From the NCBI RefSeq assembly GCF_947498825.1, contig NZ_CANMLV010000007.1:62001-126000 (forward strand): a DNA stretch of 64,000 bases, written 5' to 3'. Positions 9,631 through 19,635 of this stretch are shown one piece after another. This DNA comes from an uncultured Cedecea sp. GTDB lineage: Bacteria; Pseudomonadota; Gammaproteobacteria; Enterobacterales; Enterobacteriaceae. The notes beneath the pieces were generated by a model. The model worked only from the letters and a program-made list of their open reading frames with translations. It was not told the origin of the DNA and ran no database searches. The position numbers were made by a program, and so were the translations under genes. Position 1 is the stretch's first letter. Each line of letters starts with the position of its first letter.

Positions 9631-9844
9631 GGTTTACTCCTTATTAAAATCTGTCGTCATTATATACCCAAAGTGACCAGAGTTAACGGCTATCCTGTAG
9701 CCCAAAAACTATTCTCATTACATCCCCTCTATTCAATAGCCTGATAATTCGTCAATTTCATCGCTTCTTTAGCCGTTTGACTTAAGGAAGAGTCAATAAA
9801 ATAGACATATTGAAGATAGTGCTCAATGTGCTTTCAAAAGCAGG

Positions 9845-11155
9845 ATGGATAAAGTGATAAACTCATTATTGCGCAGCGGATGCCCGGACGACTTTCTGGC
9901 TCTGGGAGAAAATGGCCAGGCAGTATTTGATTCGGCCTGGCAAATCCGTGAAACCTTACGTTTGCGCAACCAACAGGCCATCGCTGATGCCTTGGCTATT
10001 CCACAAATCAATGACAGTGGTAGCCGTATTGACTGGTACGCGCCTAATCCGGGACATATCACCAGCTGGTTAGCGGCCAGTGAGGAACAGCGTACTGGCG
10101 CCTTACGTTATCTTGAACATTGTCGGACAAACATAACGTTGCTGAGTAGCCAATGCCTGCGCAGCGATAAAACTGCCTTACAGCTGTTTGGTTCACTGCT
10201 GACGAAAATATTACAGTTCCCCGCCAGCCAATATATCTATCTGGTTGATGATAAACCAGTCATTACCTTTTGGGGATTTGTTAATCAAAACGAGCCCCTC
10301 CGGGAAAACAGTTTGGCGTGCCTGCAGCTCCAAAAACCTCGCGAGCACTTAACACCATCGACCCCGCGCCCGGTTGAAACTGCCGCCGTTAGCGAAAAAG
10401 CCAGTACAGCTGAACCTGCCCATCTACCTGATCTTGCTCTTTATACTGTTGCATCTGAATTGACTCCAGGTCCTTCTGTTGTACCTGCAGAGAAAACCGT
10501 TCCCCGGACATACCGCCGTTGGATATCCGCAGCCGCGCTTCTCGCGCTATTGTTGGTGTTGGCTGGTGGTAGTTATCTGATACCCTGGTTACAGTCGAAA
10601 GAAGAGACGCTTGCAACGCCAGACGTCGGCCTCCCTCCCATTACTGAACCTGTTGAACCGATATCCGAAGCACAGCCTCCCCCGAGTACGTTACCGCTGA
10701 TGCAGGCTACCGTGATACCACCTGTCGTCGTTGAAGCGCCTGTCCCGGAAGTCTTATCGCCGCCGGTATCCAAAGGCACCCTAATGCTACCGGCAGATGA
10801 ATTAAGAATGGGATCAACCAAATTCCTTAACGGCACATGGCTGGCACGTGCTCAGTTTAGTGATCCTGTCGCCGGTAAGCCTCCAACGTTACGTTACCGA
10901 ATTATGAATAATAAAGGCACCGTACATCTCACCAATAGTGACAACGTCACCTGTCAGGCGCAGATATTCTCCGGACTGCATCAGTCGGGAATATTAATGA
11001 TCAAAACCCGTGGCAGTGCGCGTTGCAATGACGGAACACGCCATGCCTTACCAGAAATATCCTGTAAAGCGGGCATCAACGGCGTGGCGGAATGTACCGG
11101 TCGCTACGAAGGTGACAACCAGGTTCCGATCACCTTTCAAAAAGTGAGTAATTAA
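9845..11155 (+). CDS. srfA: SrfA-family protein, membrane-anchored
   Basis: First gene of srfABC. Of its 436 residues, about 1-150 form a cytoplasmic domain, followed by a Pro/Thr/Glu-rich linker (about 160-222), one transmembrane helix (about 227-247, ISAAALLALLLVLAGGSYLI), a long Pro-rich extracytoplasmic spacer (about 258-310) and a C-terminal domain of about 120 residues with four cysteines that could form disulphides in the periplasm. This gives an N-in, C-out bitopic protein. Salmonella SrfA was named as an SsrB-regulated factor. Molecular role unknown. Two bases separate its stop from srfB. Confidence 0.85.
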   Translation: MDKVINSLLRSGCPDDFLALGENGQAVFDSAWQIRETLRLRNQQAIADALAIPQINDSGSRIDWYAPNPGHITSWLAASEEQRTGALRYLEHCRTNITLLSSQCLRSDKTALQLFGSLLTKILQFPASQYIYLVDDKPVITFWGFVNQNEPLRENSLACLQLQKPREHLTPSTPRPVETAAVSEKASTAEPAHLPDLALYTVASELTPGPSVVPAEKTVPRTYRRWISAAALLALLLVLAGGSYLIPWLQSKEETLATPDVGLPPITEPVEPISEAQPPPSTLPLMQATVIPPVVVEAPVPEVLSPPVSKGTLMLPADELRMGSTKFLNGTWLARAQFSDPVAGKPPTLRYRIMNNKGTVHLTNSDNVTCQAQIFSGLHQSGILMIKTRGSARCNDGTRHALPEISCKAGINGVAECTGRYEGDNQVPITFQKVSN

Positions 11156-11157
11156 TT

Positions 11158-14130
11158 ATGCTGGCCACACTGTTTAACTATAAATCTGATGTCACACTCA
11201 TAGAGAATAGTGGCATTCAGTTTCTCGATTTTGGGTTAACCCCACAGTGGCAGGATACCTGCGCCGGACGTTTTGTCCGTCAGACAGCAAATGGTCCGCT
11301 GCTTCGGGTTAACTATGATGTTATTCCCGGAAAATTCACGCTTCCCGGTGAGAAAGGCAGTGCTCCGGAAGTGGTAAAACCCGAAACCACGCTTTCACTG
11401 ACTCATTCGTTGCAAGTTCTGAATAACGTCTGGTTACCGTTACCTTTTTTGCGTATTAATGCTTCACATATATTTACAGGTGGGCCGGATAACTGGGCGC
11501 GCGTCCAGGTCTGTACTCTTGATGAGCCTGATAATGCCGGAAATACTGTCCGGGTGACCATTGCTCTCGATACCAGAATAGCAACCGCACAGAACGGCCC
11601 TTCTCTGGCGCCGGATATCAGTGATATTGGTAACGGGACCCGGTTTGCACTTGCCTGGCGTGATGACAGTTTGAACCATTTTCTCGATAACACTTGGGTT
11701 GATGGCTGGCTGCGGGAAGTGTTCTGTCATTTTTACCGCGATAACGCCGCAATGGATGATAGTTCGCTGACACGAGCCCTGAAACTGTTTGAATATCAGG
11801 GGCACTATCTCAATATTCTGGAAATGCTCGGGACACAGCTTGCCATACCCGAGGTAAAAATTGTCACTGCAACATTGCATGCTGAAGCGATACCTGTAGA
11901 TCTGGTGCTTGATGTGGGCAATACCCATACCTGCGGAATTTTGATTGAGGATCATGGTGCAGAAAACGAAGGGTTACGTCAGACCGCTGAGCTACAAATC
12001 CGCTCTCTGGGGGAGCCGTACCGAGTGAATCCTCCGATGTTTACCAGCAGACTCGAATTCAGCGAAGCCCGGTTTGGCAAGCAGCATTGCTCCCTGGAAA
12101 GTGGCCGTCATGATGCCTTTATCTGGCCTTCGATCGTTCGCGTTGGTGATGAGGCTCATCGCCTCGCCTGTCAGCGTCTTGGAACCGAAGGGGAAAGTGG
12201 TATTTCAAGTCCACGTCGTTATTTATGGGATACCAGCCCGGCACATCAGAACTGGCGATTCAGTCAGCTTAATACCAGAACACAACGTGAACCTCAGGCG
12301 ACAGCCTTGCCCTTGATGTCGCTAATGAATGATGACGGTCAGCCGCTTTATACCTTACCGATTGAAGAACGCCTTCCTGTCTTCTCAGCACAATATAGCC
12401 GTAGTTCGCTGATGACTTTGATGTTATGTGAACTGCTGGCACAAGCCTTAATGCAAATGAATAGCGTCAGTTCGCGGCAAAATATGAATCATCCTGCTGC
12501 ACCTCGTCATTTGCGCAATCTTATTCTGACCCTGCCTTCAGCAATGCCAAAACCTGAGCGGGAATTATTCCGGCTCAGAATGCAGGAAGCAGTGGGTCTG
12601 GTCTGGAAAGCACTGGACTGGCACCCCGTCGATGATGACTTTAACGCCAGCGATGCCCACCAGCGGAGTAAACGTCCGATCCCACAAGTGCAAATGGAAT
12701 GGGATGAAGCAACCTGCGGGCAGCTGGTATGGCTGTATCATGAAGCTATCGTCAATTATGCCGGACAGACCGAACAATTTTTTGCAACACTGGCGCGCGC
12801 CGACAGACTGATTGACGATGATGCCACAGAACCCGGCAAAACATTACGCGTTGCCTCAGTGGATATTGGCGGTGGTACCACCGATATGGCGATTGTTCAG
12901 TACCAGCTGGATGAAGGTCGCGGCCGGAATGTTAAAATCACCCCCAGATTGCTTTTCCGCGAAGGTTTTAAGGTGGCCGGAGATGATGTGCTGCTGGATA
13001 TTATTCAGTATAGCGTCCTGCCATCACTACAAAACGCAATTCAACGTTCAGGCGTTACCGACGCCAGCGGATTGATGAACATGCTGTTTGGCGAGGCTAC
13101 CCGTCAGGAGAGCCATGCCATTCTGCGTCAGCAAACCACACTCCAGCTCTTTATCCCACTGGGACATGCTATTTTATCGTTCTGGGAAAAGTACGGGGAA
13201 GAAAATCCGAACGCAATTCTGGAGAGTACTTTTGGTGAACTGCTCACACAGCCGCTCACTGAGAACGTGATCAGCTATATCCAGCAGGCCGTACAACAGG
13301 CTCAGGACGCCTGTGCAATCCCCTTTGATATTATGAAGGTGCCATTGCAAGCGGATATTGCGCAGCTCAAAGAAGCATTAGTGAGCGGAAAATTTTCTTT
13401 AACCTCTCCACTCCAGTCACTGTGTGAGGTTATTAATCTCTACTGTTGTGATGTCCTGTTGATTACCGGACGCTCTGGTGCCTTGCCGGGTATTCAGGAG
13501 CAGTTGCGTCATCTCCAGCCGGTACCGGTCAACCGTATGGTCTGGCTCGATAATTACCAGACACAGGAAGGCTGTCCGTTTACCAATACCGATACGCGCG
13601 GTAATCCGAAATCAACCGCCGCCGTCGGCGCGATGCTCTATAGTCTGGCGAGTGATTTACGTCTGCCCCACTTTAATTTTAAGGCCGCAGATATTCAGGC
13701 ATATTCCACGATCCGCTATCTTGGCGTGCTTGAAGAAACCAATCATCTGCGTGATGAAAATGTCTGGTATCGGGATATCGACTTGGATACCCCACAGGGA
13801 AAACTTCCCTCGGAGCTTCACTTCCCCTTACGGGGCAATGTCCGCCTGGGCTTCCGGCAACTGGATAATGCCCGCTGGCCAGCGACCTCGTTATATACCT
13901 TAGCCATTAACTCACCGCATCTGGCTAAAGCGGTTGCCGGTGACAATGTCCTTAATGTGGCCCTGAAACAGACCCATGATGCGGAATCTTTCGCTCTCGC
14001 CAAAGCCTGGTTATCAGATGGCACACCGGTTCCGCTGGAACAACTCAGTTTTAAACTGAACACTCTCGCCAACGGCGACAACGGTGCGATGCACTACTGG
14101 ATTGATAACGGGAGTGTATACCGCAAATGA
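11158..14130 (+). CDS. srfB: SrfB, actin/Hsp70-fold putative ATPase
   Basis: 990 residues. Two signatures of the actin/Hsp70/hexokinase ATPase fold are visible: phosphate-1 loop LDVGNTHTCGILIE (from residue 251) and phosphate-2 loop VDIGGGTTDMAIVQY (Asp569 onward), with a candidate adenosine loop LLITGRSGALPGIQ near 769-782. The N-terminal 240 residues are a separate, family-specific domain, and a C-terminal 150 residues extend beyond the ATPase core. No signal peptide or membrane helix, so probably cytoplasmic. The start follows the srfA stop by two bases and the end overlaps srfC (ATGA), so the three are translationally coupled and presumably act together. Confidence 0.88.
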   Translation: MLATLFNYKSDVTLIENSGIQFLDFGLTPQWQDTCAGRFVRQTANGPLLRVNYDVIPGKFTLPGEKGSAPEVVKPETTLSLTHSLQVLNNVWLPLPFLRINASHIFTGGPDNWARVQVCTLDEPDNAGNTVRVTIALDTRIATAQNGPSLAPDISDIGNGTRFALAWRDDSLNHFLDNTWVDGWLREVFCHFYRDNAAMDDSSLTRALKLFEYQGHYLNILEMLGTQLAIPEVKIVTATLHAEAIPVDLVLDVGNTHTCGILIEDHGAENEGLRQTAELQIRSLGEPYRVNPPMFTSRLEFSEARFGKQHCSLESGRHDAFIWPSIVRVGDEAHRLACQRLGTEGESGISSPRRYLWDTSPAHQNWRFSQLNTRTQREPQATALPLMSLMNDDGQPLYTLPIEERLPVFSAQYSRSSLMTLMLCELLAQALMQMNSVSSRQNMNHPAAPRHLRNLILTLPSAMPKPERELFRLRMQEAVGLVWKALDWHPVDDDFNASDAHQRSKRPIPQVQMEWDEATCGQLVWLYHEAIVNYAGQTEQFFATLARADRLIDDDATEPGKTLRVASVDIGGGTTDMAIVQYQLDEGRGRNVKITPRLLFREGFKVAGDDVLLDIIQYSVLPSLQNAIQRSGVTDASGLMNMLFGEATRQESHAILRQQTTLQLFIPLGHAILSFWEKYGEENPNAILESTFGELLTQPLTENVISYIQQAVQQAQDACAIPFDIMKVPLQADIAQLKEALVSGKFSLTSPLQSLCEVINLYCCDVLLITGRSGALPGIQEQLRHLQPVPVNRMVWLDNYQTQEGCPFTNTDTRGNPKSTAAVGAMLYSLASDLRLPHFNFKAADIQAYSTIRYLGVLEETNHLRDENVWYRDIDLDTPQGKLPSELHFPLRGNVRLGFRQLDNARWPATSLYTLAINSPHLAKAVAGDNVLNVALKQTHDAESFALAKAWLSDGTPVPLEQLSFKLNTLANGDNGAMHYWIDNGSVYRK

Positions 14131-16265
14131 ATCCGACGATAAACACCCTTAACGCACTGACAGACTGGGTCACGCAAACCCGAGCCTTGAGCCGCCAAGT
14201 CGACCATCAGGCTGACAGCCTGACTATCAACTTGCAACGGATAAAATCACGCTCCCGCTGTGTTAACGCCTTGTACCAGCAGCCTCTCACTCTGGGGTTT
14301 TATGGCCATGCTCAGGCGGGTAAAAATCACTTACTGGCGGCGTTACAACGCCCGGCTAATGAGCGAATAGAAATTATGCTGGGCGATAAATCTTTCGATT
14401 ATCTGACGCATATTAATCCTGGTAATACCCCAACTTCAATGGCAGTACGTTTCAGCCAAACTCCACCGTCCGTTGAACTTCCCCAGTATCCATTGCGGCT
14501 GGCCTTACTCAGTGAATGCGAACTGGTTTATCTGTTTATCAAAGATTATTTGCAAAGTTCTGACTCACGCACGCTGCTACCCAGTCTGATATCACAACGC
14601 TTAAGCGAGCTGGAAACGCGTTGCCAGGCCGATCCCCCCGATACTGATTATGAAGAAGATATTGCTCGGGTTTTGCAAGAATACCGACGTTTACAGCCAC
14701 GTCGCGCCAGGTTCAGTGAAACACTGGAAGCCCGAATAAGCGCACTGGCACCACGATTGAGCCTGAACGATCGGGCTGAACTGTATTCATTGCTCTGGAA
14801 CGAAGAAAGTCGTTTAACGCAAGAGTGGTTTCGTCTCGCTCTGTTACTGGAACAACTCGGCCATCCTCAGCATATTCTTGCCCCGGCAAGCCTGGTAGTA
14901 GACAGCTTTATGTTGCCTGTTGAAGGTTTTTTGACACCCATCAACCCTCACCACCACCAGCAGTCAAACGATGTGCAGGTTTGCTCTCTGATCAAAGGGG
15001 TCGCACTACCGCCTCTCAGTGTCTCGCAGCAAGACTTAGCGCGGATTTGTGCTGAAGTGATTCTGACGCCAAAATCAGCCCCCCTGCTTTCCGGTGTTGA
15101 TTTACTGGATATTCCAACGCACCAACTCGATTTATACACTCACCGCCTGCAAGTGGATATTTTACTGGTTTGCAATGCCGTACTGCACGTACGCGAGACT
15201 CAGACGACAGCTGACAGGTTAAACCGCTGGATAGACAGTACTCAGATTTCCGGCAACGACGGTCGTCCCGGCCTCATTTGGGCCATTACGTCAGCAGACT
15301 CACGTTTTAAAAATGGCGTAAATCTGGATGAGGGAGTTCAGCGGCGAGTGGGAACGGCTCGCACGCGTTGGGGTACTTTGCAGGCGCAGGACACTCGGAA
15401 TTTACACTTGCTACGCGACTGGCTGCAAGGCGCTCTTACACCTGAACGTAAAACTCAGCGTCTGGCCGGTTTGAATCTGGCATTAGAGAAACAGGCCCGG
15501 AATTTATTCCGTAGTCTGCGCGACGTACATTTGCTCACACCTGAAGAGCTGCGCCAGCAGGCTGAAGTTCTGGTGAGGACACTACAAACACAGGTGCTGC
15601 AACTGGGCTCCTTGCTGGCTTGCCTGGTACCTTCCCGCGAGGCATTGAATCAATGTTGGTTACAAACTTATCAGCAAGAACAAGCCAGACCAGAAAGTCC
15701 GGAACTAAAGATTGATCTATTCGCCGATGAGGAGCTTGATGAGGCGCCCCATCCTGATAAAAGATCTTACAGTAACGCAATTTATCATCTGTGGCTCAAT
15801 CATCTGCGCACCCCGTTACACTCAACTGAAACCAGCCTGTCGTCGTTACTGGAACCTGAGCAGTGGCACACATTGTGCGAGATATTAATCATCGCCAGCT
15901 ATCGACTCGGATTACCGGCGCAACTGGAAAGCGTCAGCGACGAACCGAACCGGGAACTTGCCGTAGCACGCAGTCATAGTGCGTTGGGCGATTTTGTTGC
16001 CTGGCTCGGTTATGCTGGTACCCCTTACAACCAGCGCCCGTTAAGCCGTATTAATAAGCAACAAGCCATTTTTGCACCGGTCAGTCGTCTGGATATTAAT
16101 CAACGCTTGAGTAAACTGGGTGAACAACCCCAGCGAACAAACGTCAGCTATGCCTATGACTGGCTGGTGGCCCTGTATACCAGGGGCCGCGAAAATAGCG
16201 ACTATCAGGCACCTGGCAGCCTAAGCAAACACCACCACCAGACGCTGTTAAAATTACTGGCGTAA
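14127..16265 (+). CDS. srfC: SrfC, large P-loop protein of the srf complex
   Basis: 712 residues. A P-loop-like motif, GFYGHAQAGKNHLLAAL, starts at about residue 57, with Gly60, Gly65 and Lys66. The residue after Lys is Asn where Walker A normally has Ser/Thr. A TPTSMAVRF block near 101 could be a switch region, and VDLLDIPTH near 325 resembles a G3/Walker B segment. Long helical stretches follow. The layout recalls dynamin-like or other large GTPases, but that is inference. Start codon overlaps the srfB stop (ATGA). Last gene of the operon. Confidence 0.85.
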   Translation: MNPTINTLNALTDWVTQTRALSRQVDHQADSLTINLQRIKSRSRCVNALYQQPLTLGFYGHAQAGKNHLLAALQRPANERIEIMLGDKSFDYLTHINPGNTPTSMAVRFSQTPPSVELPQYPLRLALLSECELVYLFIKDYLQSSDSRTLLPSLISQRLSELETRCQADPPDTDYEEDIARVLQEYRRLQPRRARFSETLEARISALAPRLSLNDRAELYSLLWNEESRLTQEWFRLALLLEQLGHPQHILAPASLVVDSFMLPVEGFLTPINPHHHQQSNDVQVCSLIKGVALPPLSVSQQDLARICAEVILTPKSAPLLSGVDLLDIPTHQLDLYTHRLQVDILLVCNAVLHVRETQTTADRLNRWIDSTQISGNDGRPGLIWAITSADSRFKNGVNLDEGVQRRVGTARTRWGTLQAQDTRNLHLLRDWLQGALTPERKTQRLAGLNLALEKQARNLFRSLRDVHLLTPEELRQQAEVLVRTLQTQVLQLGSLLACLVPSREALNQCWLQTYQQEQARPESPELKIDLFADEELDEAPHPDKRSYSNAIYHLWLNHLRTPLHSTETSLSSLLEPEQWHTLCEILIIASYRLGLPAQLESVSDEPNRELAVARSHSALGDFVAWLGYAGTPYNQRPLSRINKQQAIFAPVSRLDINQRLSKLGEQPQRTNVSYAYDWLVALYTRGRENSDYQAPGSLSKHHHQTLLKLLA

Positions 16266-16348
16266 CCGTTGTACTCAAGAATAGCCTGGATACCATAAAG
16301 GCATCAGTTTGGATTATATGGCTGCCTTTTAACCATTAAGGTGTGAGG

Positions 16349-16369
16349 AACCCGCTCCGTGAGCGGGTT
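16349..16369 (+). terminator. Hairpin after srfC
   Basis: AACCCGCTC-CGT-GAGCGGGTT, a perfect 9-bp stem with a 3-base loop, 84 bp beyond the srfC stop, followed by ATCATATTTTG. Only a weak T-run, so termination efficiency is uncertain. Confidence 0.55.
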
Positions 16370-16413
16370 ATCATATTTTGATGAGCGATGCTGAGATCTT
16401 CCCTAAAACGATA

Positions 16414-16566
16414 TTAAGAAGAACCTTCTGAATCTTTAATCGTGATAGTATAGGTTTTATCTAAATATCCTGGTTTTGAAAGCATTCCGCCACCTAAGCC
16501 TCCATGCATTCGCACTTTAGCTATACCTGCTACCAACGAGTCAAGGCCTGCATCAAATGAGTAATA
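16414..16566 (-). pseudogene. Unidentified C-terminal gene fragment
   Basis: A 50-codon open frame on the minus strand without a convincing start ends FDAGLDSLVAGIAKVRMHGG and, after a Gly-rich turn, YLDKTYTITIKDSEGSS and a stop. Composition (beta-strand-like, Gly-rich, hydrophilic C-terminus) looks coding rather than random, but I do not recognise a family. It overlaps the start of the alkC-like gene and is bounded on the right by an in-frame stop. Possibly the tail of a decayed gene. Confidence 0.3.
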
Positions 16567-17717
16567 TCACTGAGAACAGTAATGAAAATGCCTTTAAACA
16601 CGCGTTTAACGAGGCTTTGCTACAGCAAATGGCTGCTTCAATCAGTCGCTATTTACCTTCATTTCACTCTGCGGCATTTCTGGCTATCGCACCGCTGTTA
16701 ACGGACAGAGAAATGAAAGCCAGGGTTCACCTGATACGCGATACCCTCGCCGCGGAGCTGCCTGAAAACTATCCCGATGCCTTAAATATTCTGATATCAG
16801 TCCTTAAGGATAATCAACTCAGAGGGTTTTCTGTCTGGCCGATTGCTGAGTTTATTCAGACCTATGGTATTGAATACCCTGATATATCATTAGATGCCTT
16901 AGCCATTGTCACCCAGTTTTTTACCTCTGAATGGGCAGTGCGCCCTTTTATCAAACGCTATCCACAGCAAACCATGATGTTTCTGCTTGATTGCGCCAGA
17001 AGTGAGAATGTGGATATTCGTAGATGGGCGTCAGAAGGAACCCGACCAAGGGTTCCCTGGGGAGAACTACTACCCGCTTTTATTCAGGATCCAAGTGCAA
17101 CCCGAGAGATTTTAGAGGCGTTAAAATTTGATCCTGAACTCTACGTCAGAAAAAGTGTTGCCAACCACCTGAATGATATTACCAAAGATAATCCTGACTA
17201 CGTCATTCAGTTATTAACCCGCTGGAAGCAGCAGGCTTCTCCCGCAGGACTTAAAAACATTGACTGGATCATCAAACAGGCTTTACGAACGCTTATCAAA
17301 GCAGGCCATCCGGGAGCACTGTCTCTTATTGGCGTTCAATTTGGAGCAAAGGTAGAACTTACTGAATTTACGGTAAAAAAACGAAAGATCAGACTGAATG
17401 AAAGCCTGGAGTTCACCACGCAGCTTCGTTCTCTCAGTGACCAGCCACAGAATATCGTCCTGGACTATATTCTTCATTTTATGAAAGCGAATAACACGAC
17501 ATCTCCCAAGGTTTTTAAGTTACGCACGTTTTCGTTACCTCCCGACAGTGTCATCCGTATCGATAAAAAACATACCATTAAAAAAATCACGACCCGTCAG
17601 TACTATGAAGGTATTCAATATATTGAGATTCAAGTGAATGGAAAGGTTCTTCATAAGGAGGAATGGCTTCTTGAACTGGCTGAGGCAACAGATGATAAAA
17701 CAGGTAAAATTAACTGA
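16557..17717 (+). CDS. AlkC-like DNA glycosylase (HEAT-like repeats plus C-terminal Ig-like domain)
   Basis: 386 residues. The N-terminal 260 are alpha-helical repeats of the AlkC/AlkD alkylpurine glycosylase superfamily, with the diagnostic segment SENVDIRRWASEGTRPRVPW and then a DPELYVRKSVANHLNDITKD block that forms the DNA-facing concave surface. AlkC/AlkD enzymes excise 3-methyladenine and related bases without flipping them. Residues from about 270 are beta-rich (VKKRKIRLNESLEFTTQLRS..., repeated strand pattern), consistent with the Ig-like domain reported for AlkC. Stand-alone gene after srfABC. A weak AAGG ribosome site precedes the ATG. Confidence 0.75.
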   Translation: MSNITENSNENAFKHAFNEALLQQMAASISRYLPSFHSAAFLAIAPLLTDREMKARVHLIRDTLAAELPENYPDALNILISVLKDNQLRGFSVWPIAEFIQTYGIEYPDISLDALAIVTQFFTSEWAVRPFIKRYPQQTMMFLLDCARSENVDIRRWASEGTRPRVPWGELLPAFIQDPSATREILEALKFDPELYVRKSVANHLNDITKDNPDYVIQLLTRWKQQASPAGLKNIDWIIKQALRTLIKAGHPGALSLIGVQFGAKVELTEFTVKKRKIRLNESLEFTTQLRSLSDQPQNIVLDYILHFMKANNTTSPKVFKLRTFSLPPDSVIRIDKKHTIKKITTRQYYEGIQYIEIQVNGKVLHKEEWLLELAEATDDKTGKIN

Positions 17718-17862
17718 AGTTCGAACAGCATAAAATGTTGAATGAAAAATTATAACCCCGGTAAAATTTCAGACCACCCAAGGTGAAAACTATCCATTTA
17801 TGCTGAAAAAACAAACTTTTCGCCTTTTTTTTAGCATTTTATAAAACACCTTTACTTGGTTA

Positions 17863-17893
17863 GCTTCAGGCAGGGCGTAAACCTGCCTGAAGC
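17863..17893. terminator. Hairpin between convergent alkC-like gene and aldB
   Basis: GCTTCAGGCAG and CTGCCTGAAGC form an 11-bp perfect stem around a 9-base loop. It is followed by TTTCT on the plus strand and lies 18 bp beyond the aldB stop, so it can act for both genes. Confidence 0.6.
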
Positions 17894-17910
17894 TTTCTAC
17901 TCAATCATTC

Positions 17911-19431
17911 TCAGAACAGACCCAACGGCTTAGTGTCATAGCTCACCAGCAAGTTTTTCGTATTCTGATACTGGTTTAATGCCATTTTATGGGTTTCACG
18001 CCCTACGCCTGACTGCTTATAGCCGCCAAATGCGGCATGGGCCGGGTAAATATGGTAGCAGTTTGTCCAGACACGGCCTGCTTTAATATTACGCCCCATG
18101 CGATAAGCAAGGTTAGTATCCCGTGTCCATACCCCTGCCCCAAGTCCGAATTGCGTTTCATTGGCAATCGCCAGCGCTTCTGACTCCGTTTTAAAGGTCG
18201 TAATTCCGATGACCGGGCCAAAAATTTCTTCCTGGAAGCAACGCATTTGGTTCTCACCTTTAATCAACGTTGGCTGGATATAATAGCCATTGTCGAGATC
18301 AGGTTTTATTGAGGCTCGTCCACCTCCTGTGAGGATCTTACCGCCTTCTTCACGGGCGATATCAATATAAGAGAGAATTTTATCGAACTGCTGACGTGAT
18401 GCCTGAGCACCGATCATGGTATCTGTGTCCAGAGGATCGCCACGACGAATATTCGCAACTTTCGCCATCACGCGTTCCATAAAGGATTCATAGATTGATT
18501 CCTGAATCAATGCCCGGGACGGACAGGTACAGACTTCCCCCTGGTTAAAGAAGCCCAGAACTAACCCTTCCACAGCTTTATCGATAAAGTCTTCTTCCCC
18601 TTGCATCACATCGGCAAAATAGATATTCGGTGACTTGCCGCCTAACTCAACGGTACAGGGAATAATGTTCTCCGCGGCACAGGCCATAATATGACGACCG
18701 ACTGGCGTAGAACCAGTAAACGCTATTTTCGCAATACGCTTGCTGGTTGCCAGAGCTTCACCCGCTTCACGGCCAAAGCCCTGAACGACATTAAGAACGC
18801 CTGCCGGGAAAATATCACCTGCCAGTTCCAGCAGTAATGTAATACCCAGCGGTGTCTGTTCCGCTGGTTTGAGTACCACGCAGTTACCAGCAGCCAGTGC
18901 AGGAGCCAGTTTCCAGGCTGCCATCAATAGTGGAAAGTTCCACGGAATAATTTGCCCCACGACACCTAATGGTTCATGAAAATGGTAAGCCACAGTGTGT
19001 TGGTCAATCTCTGCCGTGCTCCCTTCCTGCGCCCGCAGGCAACCGGCAAAATAGCGGAAATGATCCACCGCTAAGGGCAAATCTGCATTCAGGGTTTCAC
19101 GAATCGGTTTGCCATTATCCCAGCTCTCTGCAACAGCTAAATATTCCAGATTTCCTTCAATACGATCGGCCAGTTGTAACAGTAAATTAGCACGATGCTG
19201 GGCGCTGGTTTTACCCCAGGCATCAGCAGCCCGATGTGCTGCGTCTAATGCCGCATTAATATCGCTGGCATCAGACCGTGGAAATTGGGCGATATCACTG
19301 CCATTAACGGGCGATGTATTCATAAAATACTGACCGTTGACGGGTTCAACAAATTTACCGTCAATATAGTTTCCATAAACTGATTTAAAAGAAACCAGTG
19401 ATCCAGGTGTACCAGGATGAGCATAACGCAT
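17911..19431 (-). CDS. aldB: NAD(P)+-dependent aldehyde dehydrogenase (AldB/ExaC type)
   Basis: Oxidises aldehydes such as acetaldehyde to the acid. 506 residues, close to E. coli AldB (512). Visible landmarks: [20 protein letters not shown] (cofactor-binding and catalytic Asn), [21 protein letters not shown] with the general-base Glu, and the nucleophile Cys in [12 protein letters not shown], where CTC carries two cysteines as in the AcoD/ExaC group. C-terminal [16 protein letters not shown] is conserved. It has a sigma-54 type promoter and a divergent sigma-54 activator, unlike E. coli aldB, so control resembles exaC/acoD systems. Confidence 0.9.
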   Translation of the reverse strand: MRYAHPGTPGSLVSFKSVYGNYIDGKFVEPVNGQYFMNTSPVNGSDIAQFPRSDASDINAALDAAHRAADAWGKTSAQHRANLLLQLADRIEGNLEYLAVAESWDNGKPIRETLNADLPLAVDHFRYFAGCLRAQEGSTAEIDQHTVAYHFHEPLGVVGQIIPWNFPLLMAAWKLAPALAAGNCVVLKPAEQTPLGITLLLELAGDIFPAGVLNVVQGFGREAGEALATSKRIAKIAFTGSTPVGRHIMACAAENIIPCTVELGGKSPNIYFADVMQGEEDFIDKAVEGLVLGFFNQGEVCTCPSRALIQESIYESFMERVMAKVANIRRGDPLDTDTMIGAQASRQQFDKILSYIDIAREEGGKILTGGGRASIKPDLDNGYYIQPTLIKGENQMRCFQEEIFGPVIGITTFKTESEALAIANETQFGLGAGVWTRDTNLAYRMGRNIKAGRVWTNCYHIYPAHAAFGGYKQSGVGRETHKMALNQYQNTKNLLVSYDTKPLGLF

Positions 19432-19513
19432 CGCAAACTCCTTACTGTAGGGTCATTTTTATTAGAGTGTGAGCTATCACAGTTTGACTGTAATCGCTTG
19501 GCATCAATGTTAT

Positions 19514-19529
19514 TGCATGCGCCATGCCA
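19514..19529 (-). promoter_or_regulatory. Sigma-54 (-24/-12) promoter of aldB
   Basis: On the minus strand TGGCATGGCGCATGCA fits the sigma-54 consensus TGGCACGN4TTGCW: the invariant GG and GC doublets are exactly 12 bp apart (first base to first base). Transcription would start near 19503, about 70 bases before the aldB start codon. Confidence 0.75.
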
Positions 19530-19635
19530 GTTTTTTAACGGATCACCTGTGGATTTATTTTTATCTGTTTATCAATGAATTAAGTCTCGACTTGTTGTTT
19601 TGTTACAATCCTTCACAATAACAATTTAGCAATTG

